Assembly (NCBI GenBank): GCA_019911785.1
Contig: JAIOJM010000353.1
Span: forward strand, 1-15,738
Reading direction: 5' to 3'
DNA: 15,738 bases
DNA from: Sulfuricella sp.
GTDB taxonomy: Bacteria > Pseudomonadota > Gammaproteobacteria > Burkholderiales > Sulfuricellaceae
Below are positions 6,079 to 13,771 of the stretch, one piece after another (the first letter of the stretch is position 1; every line of letters starts with the position of its first letter). The notes under the pieces are model-generated. The model ran no database searches. It saw only the letters and a program-made list of their open reading frames with translations, and was not told the DNA's origin. A program made the translations under genes and the position numbers.

Positions 6079-7611
6079 ATGAACACCAATTTTCCTGCCC
6101 CATCATCCCGTGCTACCGCTCCAAAGGGATATGGCTGGACACTGATTGCCTGCGTGATCACGACCTTCGTCGCCACGCCTCTCAGGGAGTATCTCGAACT
6201 AACCAACATCGTTATGTTGTTCCTGCTGACGGTGCTGCTGGTCGCGGTACGCTTCGGCCGCGGTCCGGCGGTGCTGGCGGCATTCCTCAGCGTCGCCCTG
6301 TTCGACTTCTTTTTTGTGCCGCCGCGGCTCTCATTCACGGTCAACGATGTCCAGTATCTGGTGACATTCGCCGTCATGCTTGCAGTCGCCCTGATCACCG
6401 GCCAGCTTGCTGCCGGCTTGCGTCGGCAGGCCGATATTGCCTCTCTCAAGGAGCAGCAAACACGGGCGCTTTACGAAATGGCGCGGGACTTGGCCGGAGC
6501 GCTGACCATTGGACAGGTTTCCGAGAGCGTCCACCGTTTTCTATTCGACAGCTTCGGCCTCGAAGCTGTCCTGCTCCTGCCCGACGCACAAGACAACCTG
6601 AAACAGATCGGCCAATTGGAGAGCCGGCTTCATATCGAGCAGCGCTTTGCCCTGATCGCCTTCGACCAGGGTGAACCGGTCGAGGATCACACGCTGTCGG
6701 GGTATGGTTACGGGGCGTGCTACTTTCCGCTCAAGGCGCCGATGAAGGTACGCGGCGTGATCGTCTTCGTCCCTGACGACCGGAATCCTGACGCGGTACG
6801 GGAGCAGAAACCGCTGCTGGCGACCCTTTCGTCGGTGGTAGCCATCGCCGTGGAACGCTTGCATTACGTGGAGGTGGCCCAATCCACCCAAGTGCAGATC
6901 GTTTCCGAGCGACTGCGCAGCTCGATTCTCTCCGCCCTGTCCCACGACCTGCGCACACCGCTCACCGCCCTGGTGGGGCTGGCCGATTCGCTAACACTGG
7001 CCAGGCCGCCACTTCCCGCCGAGGCCATGGAAACGGCGGAGGCCATCCGCGAACAGGCGCTACGTCTGTCCAGCCTGGTCGGAAATCTTTTGGACATGGC
7101 CCGCCTCCATGCAGGCCGTGTCACGCTACGCAAGGAATGGCAACTGATCGAAGAGGTGATTGGGGCGAGCATCCAATTGCTGGGGCGTAGTCTGGCGAAC
7201 CATCGGGTCCGCGTCGCGTTGCCCAAGGACATGCCCCTGATTGAATTCGACGCGGTATTGATCGAAAGAGTGTTCTGCAATCTCCTGGAAAATGCGGCCA
7301 AATACGCGCCGCCTGGCTCCTTGATCGAAATCTCAGGAAACACGGAGGTGGGAAGCGTCGAAGTTTCCGTCTGCGACCAGGGGCCTGGCTTCCCTCCGGA
7401 CAAGCAGGGCGCGCTGTTCGAAATGTTCGTGCGCGGCGCTCCCGAATCGGCGACCCCCGGCGTCGGGCTCGGGCTGGCGATCTGCCGGGCGATTATCGAC
7501 GCGCACGGCGGGGCGATAGATGCGGCGAACCGGCCGGAAGGCGGCGCCTGCGTGACATTCACTCTGCCGAGCGGCACGCCGCCCACGGTTGAAGAGGAGA
7601 GAGAATCATGA
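6079..7611 (+). CDS. Short KdpD-type sensor histidine kinase (lacks KdpD N-terminal domains)
   Basis: A 510-residue membrane kinase matching the C-terminal half of KdpD (E. coli KdpD has 894 residues). Numbering from the ATG at 6079, four membrane helices lie at about 20-35, 42-60, 63-80 and 91-111 (DUF4118 type). A GAF-like region follows at about 145-260. The HisKA domain carries SHDLRTPL with the phospho-accepting His at 289. The ATPase core has NLLENAAKY (401-409), DQGPGF (433-438) and GVGLGLAI (461-468). The N-terminal KdpD sensor domain with its Walker A site and the universal-stress domain are absent, and no upstream reading frame encodes them. GGGAA lies 8 nt before 6079; in-frame ATGs at 6064, 6025 and 6016 lack such support. 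The stop overlaps the regulator start as ATGA. The stimulus is probably K+ or ionic stress, by family and by the downstream kup gene. Confidence 0.88.
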   Translation: MNTNFPAPSSRATAPKGYGWTLIACVITTFVATPLREYLELTNIVMLFLLTVLLVAVRFGRGPAVLAAFLSVALFDFFFVPPRLSFTVNDVQYLVTFAVMLAVALITGQLAAGLRRQADIASLKEQQTRALYEMARDLAGALTIGQVSESVHRFLFDSFGLEAVLLLPDAQDNLKQIGQLESRLHIEQRFALIAFDQGEPVEDHTLSGYGYGACYFPLKAPMKVRGVIVFVPDDRNPDAVREQKPLLATLSSVVAIAVERLHYVEVAQSTQVQIVSERLRSSILSALSHDLRTPLTALVGLADSLTLARPPLPAEAMETAEAIREQALRLSSLVGNLLDMARLHAGRVTLRKEWQLIEEVIGASIQLLGRSLANHRVRVALPKDMPLIEFDAVLIERVFCNLLENAAKYAPPGSLIEISGNTEVGSVEVSVCDQGPGFPPDKQGALFEMFVRGAPESATPGVGLGLAICRAIIDAHGGAIDAANRPEGGACVTFTLPSGTPPTVEEERES

Positions 7612-8297
7612 GTGAAATCTCTCCCAGCGTCGTTGTCGTTGAAGACGAGAAGCAGATTCGCCGCTTCGTCCGTTCCGCGCTGGAGGCCGAAGGCTGCCGG
7701 GTGTTCGAGGCGGAAAGCGGCAAGCAGGGGCTGATCGAGGCGGCTACCCGCAAGCCCGACCTGATCGTTCTCGACCTCGGCCTGCCCGATCTGGATGGCG
7801 TCGAGTTCATCCGCGACCTGCGCAGTTGGTCCGCGGTGCCGATCCTGATCCTATCGGCGCGCTCCACCGAAAACGACAAGATCGTCGCGCTGGATGCCGG
7901 GGCTGACGATTACCTGACCAAACCCTTCGGCGTCGGCGAACTGCTGGCCAGAGTGCGCGCGCTCCTGCGGCGGCAACTTCCAAACAATGCTGGCAGCCCC
8001 ATCCTCGTTTTCGGCGAAATTGAGGTCGATTTTTCGAGAAGGCTGGTGACCCGCAACGGCGAGCCGGTCCATCTTACGCAAATCGAATTTCGCCTGCTGA
8101 CTCTGCTGATCGCCAACGGAGGCAAAGTCATGACCCATCGCCACCTGCTGCGCGATGTGTGGGGACCTTCGTTCATCGAAAGCAACCACTACCTGCGCAT
8201 TTATATCGGTCGCCTGCGCCAGAAGCTGGAGGCAGACCCAGCCCAGCCGAAGCACATTCTGACCGAAACCGGCGTGGGCTACCGCTTTCAAGCCTAA
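7608..8297 (+). CDS. kdpE: KdpE-type response regulator, OmpR/PhoB family
   Basis: A 229-residue DNA-binding response regulator. The receiver domain (about 7-122) has the acidic pair E12-D13, the phospho-acceptor D56 in VLDLGLPDLDG, S83 in LSAR and K105 in LTKPF. The C-terminal winged helix (about 130-228) includes LTQIEFRLLTLL and the recognition-helix region ESNHYLRIYIGRLRQKLE, ending with the usual ETGVGYRF. It overlaps the kinase gene by 4 nt (ATGA) and has AGGAG (7595-7599) 8 nt before its ATG, so the two are translationally coupled. In the classical system KdpE activates kdpFABC; here the next gene is kup, so Kup is the likely target. The symbol reflects family resemblance, not proven function. 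Confidence 0.9.
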   Translation: MSEISPSVVVVEDEKQIRRFVRSALEAEGCRVFEAESGKQGLIEAATRKPDLIVLDLGLPDLDGVEFIRDLRSWSAVPILILSARSTENDKIVALDAGADDYLTKPFGVGELLARVRALLRRQLPNNAGSPILVFGEIEVDFSRRLVTRNGEPVHLTQIEFRLLTLLIANGGKVMTHRHLLRDVWGPSFIESNHYLRIYIGRLRQKLEADPAQPKHILTETGVGYRFQA

Positions 8298-8327
8298 ATC
8301 AACTTTCACTTTTCGGAAGACGCAAAT

Positions 8328-10205
8328 ATGCCAACTCACACCCATGATGCCCACCGCACGGCGCCTCTCGCACTGGCCGCCCTCGGCATCGTCTACGGCG
8401 ACATCGGCACTAGCCCGCTTTATGCCATCAAGGAAGTGTTTGCCGGCGCACATCCGCTGCCGATCACGCCGGAAAACATCCTCGGCATTCTTTCCATGGT
8501 GTTCTGGACGCTGGTGATCGTGGTGTCGATCAAGTATGTTGCCTTCATCATGCGCGCCGACAACCACGGCGAGGGCGGCATCATGGCGCTGATGGCGCTG
8601 ACCCTGCGCAAGGCAGGGACCCAGCGCAGTCGGGCCGCGATCATGCTGGCAGGCATCATCGGCGCGGCGCTGTTCTACGGTGACGGCGTGATCACACCGG
8701 CAATTTCGGTGCTGTCCGCCGTCGAAGGGCTGGAAGTGGCCACTCCAGCACTCAAGGCTTATGTGCTCCCGGTCACCATCGGCGTGTTGTTTGCCCTATT
8801 CGCTTTCCAGCGCAAGGGCACGGCCGGCATCGGTGCCCTGTTCGGGCCGGTGGTGTGTCTCTGGTTCGGCGCTCTCGCCGTTTTAGGGATCGTCAATATT
8901 CTGACCGAACCTGGCGTAATCAAGGCGCTGAGTCCCACATATGCCTTGAGCTTCTTCCTGTCCAACCCCATGATGGGCTTTCTCGCACTGGGCGGCGTAT
9001 TCCTGGTGGCAACCGGCAGCGAGGCGCTGTATGCCGACATGGGACACTTCGGCCGCAAGCCGATCCAGCTTGCCTGGTTTGCCGTCGCCCTGCCTGCCCT
9101 GGTACTCAACTATTTCGGCCAGGGCGCCCTGCTAATCCATAACCCGGCTGCGATCCAAAGTCCATTTTACCTGCTGGCGCCAGACTGGGCGCTGTATCCC
9201 CTGGTCGCCCTGGCCACGGCAGCCACGGTAATCGCCTCTCAGGCGGTGATCTCCGGCGCATTCTCGATCACCCGGCAGGCTATCCAGCTCGGCTATTCGC
9301 CGCGCATGGAAGTGCAACACACTTCGGAAAAGGAGATCGGCCAGATCTACATGCCGATGATCAACTGGACGCTGTTTATCGCTGTGGTCGCTCTGGTGCT
9401 TGGATTCCGCACTTCCACCAGCATGGCGGCTGCCTACGGCATTGCCGTATCCAGCACGATGGTGATCACCACCGCGCTCGCCTTCATCGTGGTGCGCCAT
9501 CAGTGGGGCTGGGGCTGGATCAGGAGCGGGTTGCTGATCTCGGTTTTCCTCGCTATTGATCTTGCCTTCTTTGCCGCGAATGCCACCAAGATCGAGGATG
9601 GCGGCTGGTTCCCGCTGGTATTCGGCCTCGGCGTGTTCACCCTGATGAGCACCTGGAAACTTGGGCGAGAACTGTTGCGTAACCGCATGGCCGGAGAAGC
9701 CATCGACCTTGATCCCTTCGTCCAGGGCCTGGACTCCGGTTCGGTAATGCGGGTGCCGCGCACGGCGGTGTTCCTGTCTGGCGACCCCGACGCCGTGCCC
9801 CATGCACTGTTGCACAACCTGAAACACAACATGGTGCTGCACGAGCGCATCGCCATCGTGACTGTGCTGGTGGAAGACGTACCCCACGTCCCGGAGATCG
9901 ACTGGGTCGAGGTGCAGGCACTGCAGAACAACTTCTACCGCATCCTCGTCCGCTACGGTTTCAAGGACGATCCCGACATCCCCAAGGCTTTGGAGCGTTG
10001 CACACAATACGGCCTGATCTTCGACCCGATGACCACCTCATACTTTCTCGGCCGCGAAACCCTGATTCCCAAGCTGGGTACCGAAATGCCGCTGTGGCGC
10101 GAAAAGCTGTTCATCGCCATGTTCCGCAACGCCGGCAGCGCGGCCAGCTTTTTCAACATCCCTCCGAACCGGGTGGTGGAGATGGGAACGCAGATCGTTC
10201 TTTAG
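8328..10205 (+). CDS. kup: Low-affinity potassium uptake protein Kup (TrkD)
   Basis: A 625-residue K+ symporter of the KUP/HAK/KT family, located in the inner membrane (E. coli Kup has 622). The hallmark GIVYGDIGTSPLYA is at residues 20-33, with further conserved RADNHGEGGIMAL (76-88) and FYGDGVITPAISVLSAVEGL. About twelve hydrophobic segments cover residues 13-450. The C-terminal soluble part (about 455-625) contains GTAVFLS-like RVPRTAVFLSGDPDAVPHALLHNLKHN and ends in FNIPPNRVVEMGTQIVL. GGAAG (8315-8319) precedes the ATG by 8 nt. Only 30 nt separate it from the response regulator gene, so all three genes are likely one operon. In E. coli kup is considered constitutive; physical linkage to a KdpDE-type pair suggests control here. 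Confidence 0.96.
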   Translation: MPTHTHDAHRTAPLALAALGIVYGDIGTSPLYAIKEVFAGAHPLPITPENILGILSMVFWTLVIVVSIKYVAFIMRADNHGEGGIMALMALTLRKAGTQRSRAAIMLAGIIGAALFYGDGVITPAISVLSAVEGLEVATPALKAYVLPVTIGVLFALFAFQRKGTAGIGALFGPVVCLWFGALAVLGIVNILTEPGVIKALSPTYALSFFLSNPMMGFLALGGVFLVATGSEALYADMGHFGRKPIQLAWFAVALPALVLNYFGQGALLIHNPAAIQSPFYLLAPDWALYPLVALATAATVIASQAVISGAFSITRQAIQLGYSPRMEVQHTSEKEIGQIYMPMINWTLFIAVVALVLGFRTSTSMAAAYGIAVSSTMVITTALAFIVVRHQWGWGWIRSGLLISVFLAIDLAFFAANATKIEDGGWFPLVFGLGVFTLMSTWKLGRELLRNRMAGEAIDLDPFVQGLDSGSVMRVPRTAVFLSGDPDAVPHALLHNLKHNMVLHERIAIVTVLVEDVPHVPEIDWVEVQALQNNFYRILVRYGFKDDPDIPKALERCTQYGLIFDPMTTSYFLGRETLIPKLGTEMPLWREKLFIAMFRNAGSAASFFNIPPNRVVEMGTQIVL

Positions 10206-10239
10206 AGAGCGCTGAAATGTCGTTCCCGAGAAAATCCTG

Positions 10240-10245
10240 TATTAT
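10240..10245 (+). promoter_or_regulatory. Candidate -10 box for accA
   Basis: TATTAT lies 33 nt before the accA ATG and just after the kup stop. The sequence at the -35 distance (ATGTCG) is a poor match. A start site near 10252 would place the adjacent hairpin at the very 5' end of the mRNA. Confidence 0.35.
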
Positions 10246-10249
10246 TGCG

Positions 10250-10264
10250 CCTGTTGCAAACAGG
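10250..10264 (+). promoter_or_regulatory. Leader hairpin before accA overlapping the Shine-Dalgarno
   Basis: CCTGTT (10250-10255) and AACAGG (10259-10264) form a perfect 6-bp stem with a GCA loop. The last bases of the stem are the first bases of the GGAAG ribosome-binding sequence (10263-10267). No T-run follows, so it is not an intrinsic terminator. It may protect the 5' end or limit ribosome access; this is inference. Confidence 0.35.
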
Positions 10265-10278
10265 AAGACCTGAAACCC

Positions 10279-11247
10279 ATGAAAACCACTTTTCTTGATT
10301 TTGAACAGCCGATCGCCGAGCTTGAGGCCAGGATCGAGGAGCTCCGCTTCGTGCAGGATGACTCCGCCGTGGATATCTCCGAGGAAATCGGGCGACTACA
10401 GAAAAAAAATCAGGCGCTGACCAAGGACCTTTACGCCAAGCTTTCGGCCTGGCAGGTCTCGCAGGTATCCCGGCACCCGCAGCGGCCATATACGCTCGAC
10501 TATATTCAAAATATTTTTACCGATTTCGAGGAGCTGCACGGCGATCGTGCTTTCTCCGACGATCCGGCCAACGTGGGCGGCCTGGCGCGCTTCAATGGCC
10601 AGCCGGTGATGGTGATCGGCCAGCAGAAGGGCCGCGACACCAAGGAAAAAATCTACCGCAATTTCGGCATGCCGCGCCCTGAAGGCTACCGCAAGGCAAT
10701 GCGCCTGATGCGTCAGGCGGAGAAATTCGGCCTGCCGATCATGACCTTCATCGACACGCCGGGCGCTTATCCCGGCATCGGCGCGGAGGAGCGCGGCCAG
10801 TCCGAGGCGATTGCGCGCAACCTGTATGTCATGGCCGAACTCAGAACCCCGATCGTCTGCACCATCATCGGCGAAGGCGGTTCGGGCGGTGCGCTGGCCA
10901 TCGGCGTCGGCGATGTCATGCTGATGCTGCAATATTCAAGCTACTCGGTGATCTCGCCGGAAGGCTGCGCCTCGATCCTGTGGAAAAGCGCGGACAAGGC
11001 GCCCGAGGCAGCCGAAACGCTGGGGATCACCTCCAGCCGCCTGAAAACCCTCGGTCTGGTGGATAAGATCGTGAACGAGCCGCTCGGCGGCGCGCACCGC
11101 GATCCGGATGTGGTCATGCAAAATTTGAAAAAGGCATTGCAGGAAAGCCTGCGTCAGCTTCAGGACAAATCGCTGGACGATCTGCTCAAATCGCGTTTCG
11201 AGCGCCTGATGGGCTATGGCAAGTTCAAAGAAACTGCTGCCAAGTGA
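10279..11247 (+). CDS. accA: Acetyl-CoA carboxylase carboxyltransferase subunit alpha
   Basis: AccA, together with AccD, moves the carboxyl group from biotinyl-AccB to acetyl-CoA to make malonyl-CoA, the first committed step of fatty acid synthesis. The protein is 322 residues (E. coli 319). The N-terminal helical part ([18 protein letters not shown], 5-22) is typical. The crotonase-like carboxyltransferase core includes [18 protein letters not shown] (157-174), [15 protein letters not shown] (198-212) and [11 protein letters not shown] (226-236), all conserved in this family. The ATG at 10279 has GGAAG about 11 nt upstream, a slightly long spacing. The gene overlaps the start of tilS by 32 nt. 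It probably has its own promoter after kup. No defect is visible. Confidence 0.97.
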   Translation: MKTTFLDFEQPIAELEARIEELRFVQDDSAVDISEEIGRLQKKNQALTKDLYAKLSAWQVSQVSRHPQRPYTLDYIQNIFTDFEELHGDRAFSDDPANVGGLARFNGQPVMVIGQQKGRDTKEKIYRNFGMPRPEGYRKAMRLMRQAEKFGLPIMTFIDTPGAYPGIGAEERGQSEAIARNLYVMAELRTPIVCTIIGEGGSGGALAIGVGDVMLMLQYSSYSVISPEGCASILWKSADKAPEAAETLGITSSRLKTLGLVDKIVNEPLGGAHRDPDVVMQNLKKALQESLRQLQDKSLDDLLKSRFERLMGYGKFKETAAK

Positions 11248-12169
11248 TCTGCCCGCGTTTGTCGAAGCCAAACTAAAAAGTTGGGTTCAGCCGGGCCGGC
11301 ATCTCACGCTGGCCCTGAGCGGCGGGGCGGATTCCGTGGCCCTGCTCGACATCCTTGCACAACTTCGCACCAGTCTGTATTTCCCTCTTTCCGCTGTTCA
11401 CGTCAACCATCAGATCAGCCCGAATGCGGCCGATTGGGCCGAGTTTTGCGCCCGGCTGGCGCTTGAGATCGACCCTGACGACCTGGAAGGGAATGTTGTA
11501 CCCGGCGCACATCCGGGCGAGAGCCTGGAAGAACTGGCGCGGGACGCCCGCTACCGGGTGTTTGCCGAACAGCCAGCTGATTTTATCGTGCTGGCGCAAC
11601 ATCTCGACGACCAGGCGGAAACGCTGCTGCTCCAGTTGCTGCGTGGCGCCGGAGCGAAAGGCCTGAGCGCGATGGCTGAACTCAGGATTCAGGACTCAGG
11701 ACTCAGGACTGGTTTCTTGCGCCCTCTGCTCGATGTGCCGCGCCGCTTGATTCTCGATTACGCAGCCCTGCGCGGCCTGCAATGGATTGAGGACGAGAGT
11801 AATGAAGATATTTCATACAACCGCAATTTCCTGCGCCACCGGGTCCTGCCTGAACTGGAAAAGCGCTTTCCCGGCTACCGCGAAACCTTTGCCCGTGCCA
11901 GCCGGAATCTGGCGGAAAGCGTGCAGCTGTCGGACGACCTGGCCCGGATGGACCGCGCGATTGCGGTGGTGAATGGCAATTTGCGGGTGGGCGCCCTGCG
12001 CAGCTTGTCCGGGGCGCGCGCCAGGAACCTGTTGCGCTACTGGCTGGCAGAATCCGGGATTCCCATGCCTTCCGCCGGGCGGCTGGAAAACCTGCAGCAG
12101 CAGCTGTGCAGTGCCCGTGACGATGCTCAGATCCACATTTCCTTGGGAGACACCGTCATCCGGCGTTAA
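11216..12169 (+). CDS. tilS: tRNA(Ile)-lysidine synthase, cut short by an in-frame TAA
   Basis: TilS converts C34 of tRNA-Ile2 to lysidine so that it reads AUA; the gene is normally essential. This frame gives 317 residues. The N-terminal PP-loop ATPase has SGGADS at 35-40, and [17 protein letters not shown] and [25 protein letters not shown] are diagnostic; the [24 protein letters not shown] segment is also conserved. Translation stops at TAA (12167-12169) after VIRR. The same frame continues with RGEVHLEKK and the normal C-terminal domain, and the expected residue at the stop is Tyr (RRYRG), so one base change (TAC or TAT to TAA) explains it. The break falls at the CTD1/CTD2 boundary, giving a size like the short Aquifex enzyme. 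A 7-bp tandem repeat lies within the gene. The start overlaps accA by 32 nt. Confidence 0.9.
   Translation: MASSKKLLPSDLPAFVEAKLKSWVQPGRHLTLALSGGADSVALLDILAQLRTSLYFPLSAVHVNHQISPNAADWAEFCARLALEIDPDDLEGNVVPGAHPGESLEELARDARYRVFAEQPADFIVLAQHLDDQAETLLLQLLRGAGAKGLSAMAELRIQDSGLRTGFLRPLLDVPRRLILDYAALRGLQWIEDESNEDISYNRNFLRHRVLPELEKRFPGYRETFARASRNLAESVQLSDDLARMDRAIAVVNGNLRVGALRSLSGARARNLLRYWLAESGIPMPSAGRLENLQQQLCSARDDAQIHISLGDTVIRR
11682..11709 (+). repeat. Heptanucleotide tandem repeat (4 x TCAGGAC/T) inside tilS
   Basis: TCAGGAT is followed by three perfect copies of TCAGGAC, 28 nt in all. In the tilS frame it encodes about nine residues (RIQDSGLRT) between the conserved GLSAMAEL and FLRPLLDV, a place where TilS proteins normally need no such segment. 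Because the unit is 7 bp, gain or loss of one copy would shift the frame. Confidence 0.9.
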
Positions 12170-12571
12170 CGCGGTGAGGTGCATCTCGAAAAAAAAACGC
12201 CAGCGCAGCAACCCGAACTGGCATTGACCTGGGCATTCCAGGATGAACTGGAGCTGCCCGATTCAGGCGGCAGGCTGCTGTTCGAGCGGACGACGGGGCA
12301 GGGATTGAGCCTGGCCAGACTGACTGCCGCACCGGTTACGATCAGGTTACGCCAGGGCGGCGAGCGGCTGCGCCCGGATTGCCTCAGGCCCACTCGCAGT
12401 TTGAAAAACCTGTTGCAGGAGACGGGAATGCCTCCGTGGCAGCGGCAAAGGCTACCGCTGCTGTTTAGCGGGGAAAAGCTGGTATTCGTGCCGGGCATCG
12501 GAGCCGCATGTGAGTACCGGGCCGATGAAGGCGAAATTGGGGTTGTTGTAAAATTCGAAGCAGCCGTATAG
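12170..12571 (+). pseudogene. tilS: Detached C-terminal domain of TilS (downstream of in-frame stop)
   Basis: This is the continuation of the tilS frame beyond the TAA at 12167-12169, about 133 codons ending at TAG (12569-12571). It encodes the TilS C-terminal tRNA acceptor-stem-binding domain, with PVTIRLRQGGERLRPDC, TRSLKNLLQETGMPPWQR and LPLLFSGEKLVFVPGIGA. No frameshift is needed to join it. A GTG at 12179 with GGTGAG-like bases nearby could restart translation, giving 130 residues, but there is no strong Shine-Dalgarno. A run of nine A (12189-12197) follows. The domain itself looks undamaged, which argues for a recent mutation, readthrough, a two-piece enzyme or a base-call error. Confidence 0.8.
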
Positions 12572-12646
12572 TATCTTCATTCACGGGTCGTATATCTTAT
12601 AGAGGAGCTTGCTGTCCGTTATGAGTCGATGCCGGTTCCCGGTACA

Positions 12647-12652
12647 TATAAT
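12647..12652 (+). promoter_or_regulatory. Candidate -10 box for dctP
   Basis: A perfect TATAAT lies 24 nt before the dctP ATG, in a 105-nt gap after tilS. The -35 position has no good match, so an activator may be required or this may be chance. I saw no sigma-54 type GG/GC pair nearby. Confidence 0.4.
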
Positions 12653-12676
12653 CAGGATTTACTAGGAGATGCCACT

Positions 12677-13693
12677 ATGAAATTTAGCACAGCAATGATG
12701 TTTGTTCTGGCCCTTGGCGTGAGCGGGTTTGCCAATGCCGCAGGGGAAATCGTCATCAAGTTCAGCCATGTGGTGGCGCCCGACACGCCCAAGGGCCGGG
12801 CGGCGGAAAAATTCAAGCAGCTGGCCGAGGAGAAGACCAAAGGCAAGGTCAAGGTCGAGGTCTACCCCAATAGCCAACTCTACAAGGATCGTGAAGAAAT
12901 AGAAGCCTTGCAGATTGGCGCGGTGCAGATGCTGGCGCCGTCGCTTTCCAAGTTCGGTCCGATGGGCGCACGCGAATTCGAAGTGTTCGATCTGCCCTAT
13001 ATTTTCCCCAATAAGGAAACCCTGTACCGGGTGATGGACGGTGAAGTCGGCAAGAAGCTGTTCGCCAAGCTGGAGACCAAGGGCGTCATGGGGTTGGCGT
13101 TTTGGGACAACGGCTTCAAGCAGATGAGTGCGAACAAGCCGCTGCACACCGTGGCGGATTTCAAGGGTCTGAAGATGCGCATCCAGCAGTCGAAAGTGTC
13201 GGATGCGATGATGAAGGCGCTCGGCGCGAATCCTCAGGTGATGGCGTTCAGCGAGGTGTACACCGGCCTGCAGCAGGGCGTGGTAGATGGTACCGATAAC
13301 CCGGTGTCCAATCTTTACACCCAGAAGATGCATGAGGTGCAGAAGCATATGACGATTTCGGACCACGCCTACCTGGGCTATGCGGTGATCGTGAACAAGA
13401 AATTCTGGGATGGGTTGCCAGCCGATGTGCGCACCGCACTGGAGTCGGCAATGAAGGAAACGACCGTGTTCGAGCGCGGCATCGCCCAGGAGGAAAACGA
13501 CGAAGCAATGGCCAAGGTGAAGGCAGCCAAGACTACGGAGATCTACGTTCTTTCCCTGAAGGAACGGATCGAGTGGCATAAAGCACTGTTGCCGGTGCAC
13601 AAGGAGTTCGAGGACGTGATCGGCAGGGACATCATCCAGTCCGTATACGCTACCGCGGCCCAAGTCGGGAAGGAACACGTGGCCAAGAAGTAA
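12677..13693 (+). CDS. dctP: TRAP transporter solute-binding protein, C4-dicarboxylate type
   Basis: A 338-residue periplasmic binding protein that delivers substrate to the DctQM membrane complex. The ATG at 12677 is chosen because AGGAG (12664-12668) precedes it by 8 nt and a clean signal peptide follows (MKFSTAMMFVLALGVSGFANA, cleavage likely near residue 21-22); the frame is open further upstream. The mature part starts IVIKFSHVVAPDTPKG. R168 in GLKMRIQ is the conserved carboxylate-binding arginine, and QQGVVDGTDNPVSN (199-212) is the family signature. The long match in style to DctP suggests succinate, fumarate or malate, but TRAP binding proteins also take other organic acids. A strong terminator follows the gene, before dctQ. 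Confidence 0.93.
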   Translation: MKFSTAMMFVLALGVSGFANAAGEIVIKFSHVVAPDTPKGRAAEKFKQLAEEKTKGKVKVEVYPNSQLYKDREEIEALQIGAVQMLAPSLSKFGPMGAREFEVFDLPYIFPNKETLYRVMDGEVGKKLFAKLETKGVMGLAFWDNGFKQMSANKPLHTVADFKGLKMRIQQSKVSDAMMKALGANPQVMAFSEVYTGLQQGVVDGTDNPVSNLYTQKMHEVQKHMTISDHAYLGYAVIVNKKFWDGLPADVRTALESAMKETTVFERGIAQEENDEAMAKVKAAKTTEIYVLSLKERIEWHKALLPVHKEFEDVIGRDIIQSVYATAAQVGKEHVAKK

Positions 13694-13712
13694 TTGAACT
13701 GCAACTCCCTCT

Positions 13713-13740
13713 GATCCCGGCCTCGCGCCGGGATCTTTTT
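13713..13740 (+). terminator. Intrinsic terminator/attenuator between dctP and dctQ
   Basis: GATCCCGGC (13713-13721) and GCCGGGATC (13727-13735) form a perfect 9-bp stem with a 5-nt loop, followed directly by TTTTT. It lies 20 nt after the dctP stop and 32 nt before dctQ. Partial termination here would give more binding protein than membrane subunits, the usual need in TRAP systems. Confidence 0.9.
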
Positions 13741-13771
13741 CTCCAGGTTTGAAAATTAAAGCGACACCGAT

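Noticed and set aside
9132..10007. Minus-strand frame opposite kup
   Set aside because: Antisense shadow of a well-conserved transporter gene.
11682..11709. Tandem repeat in tilS as a CRISPR-like array
   Set aside because: Units are 7 bp with no spacers.
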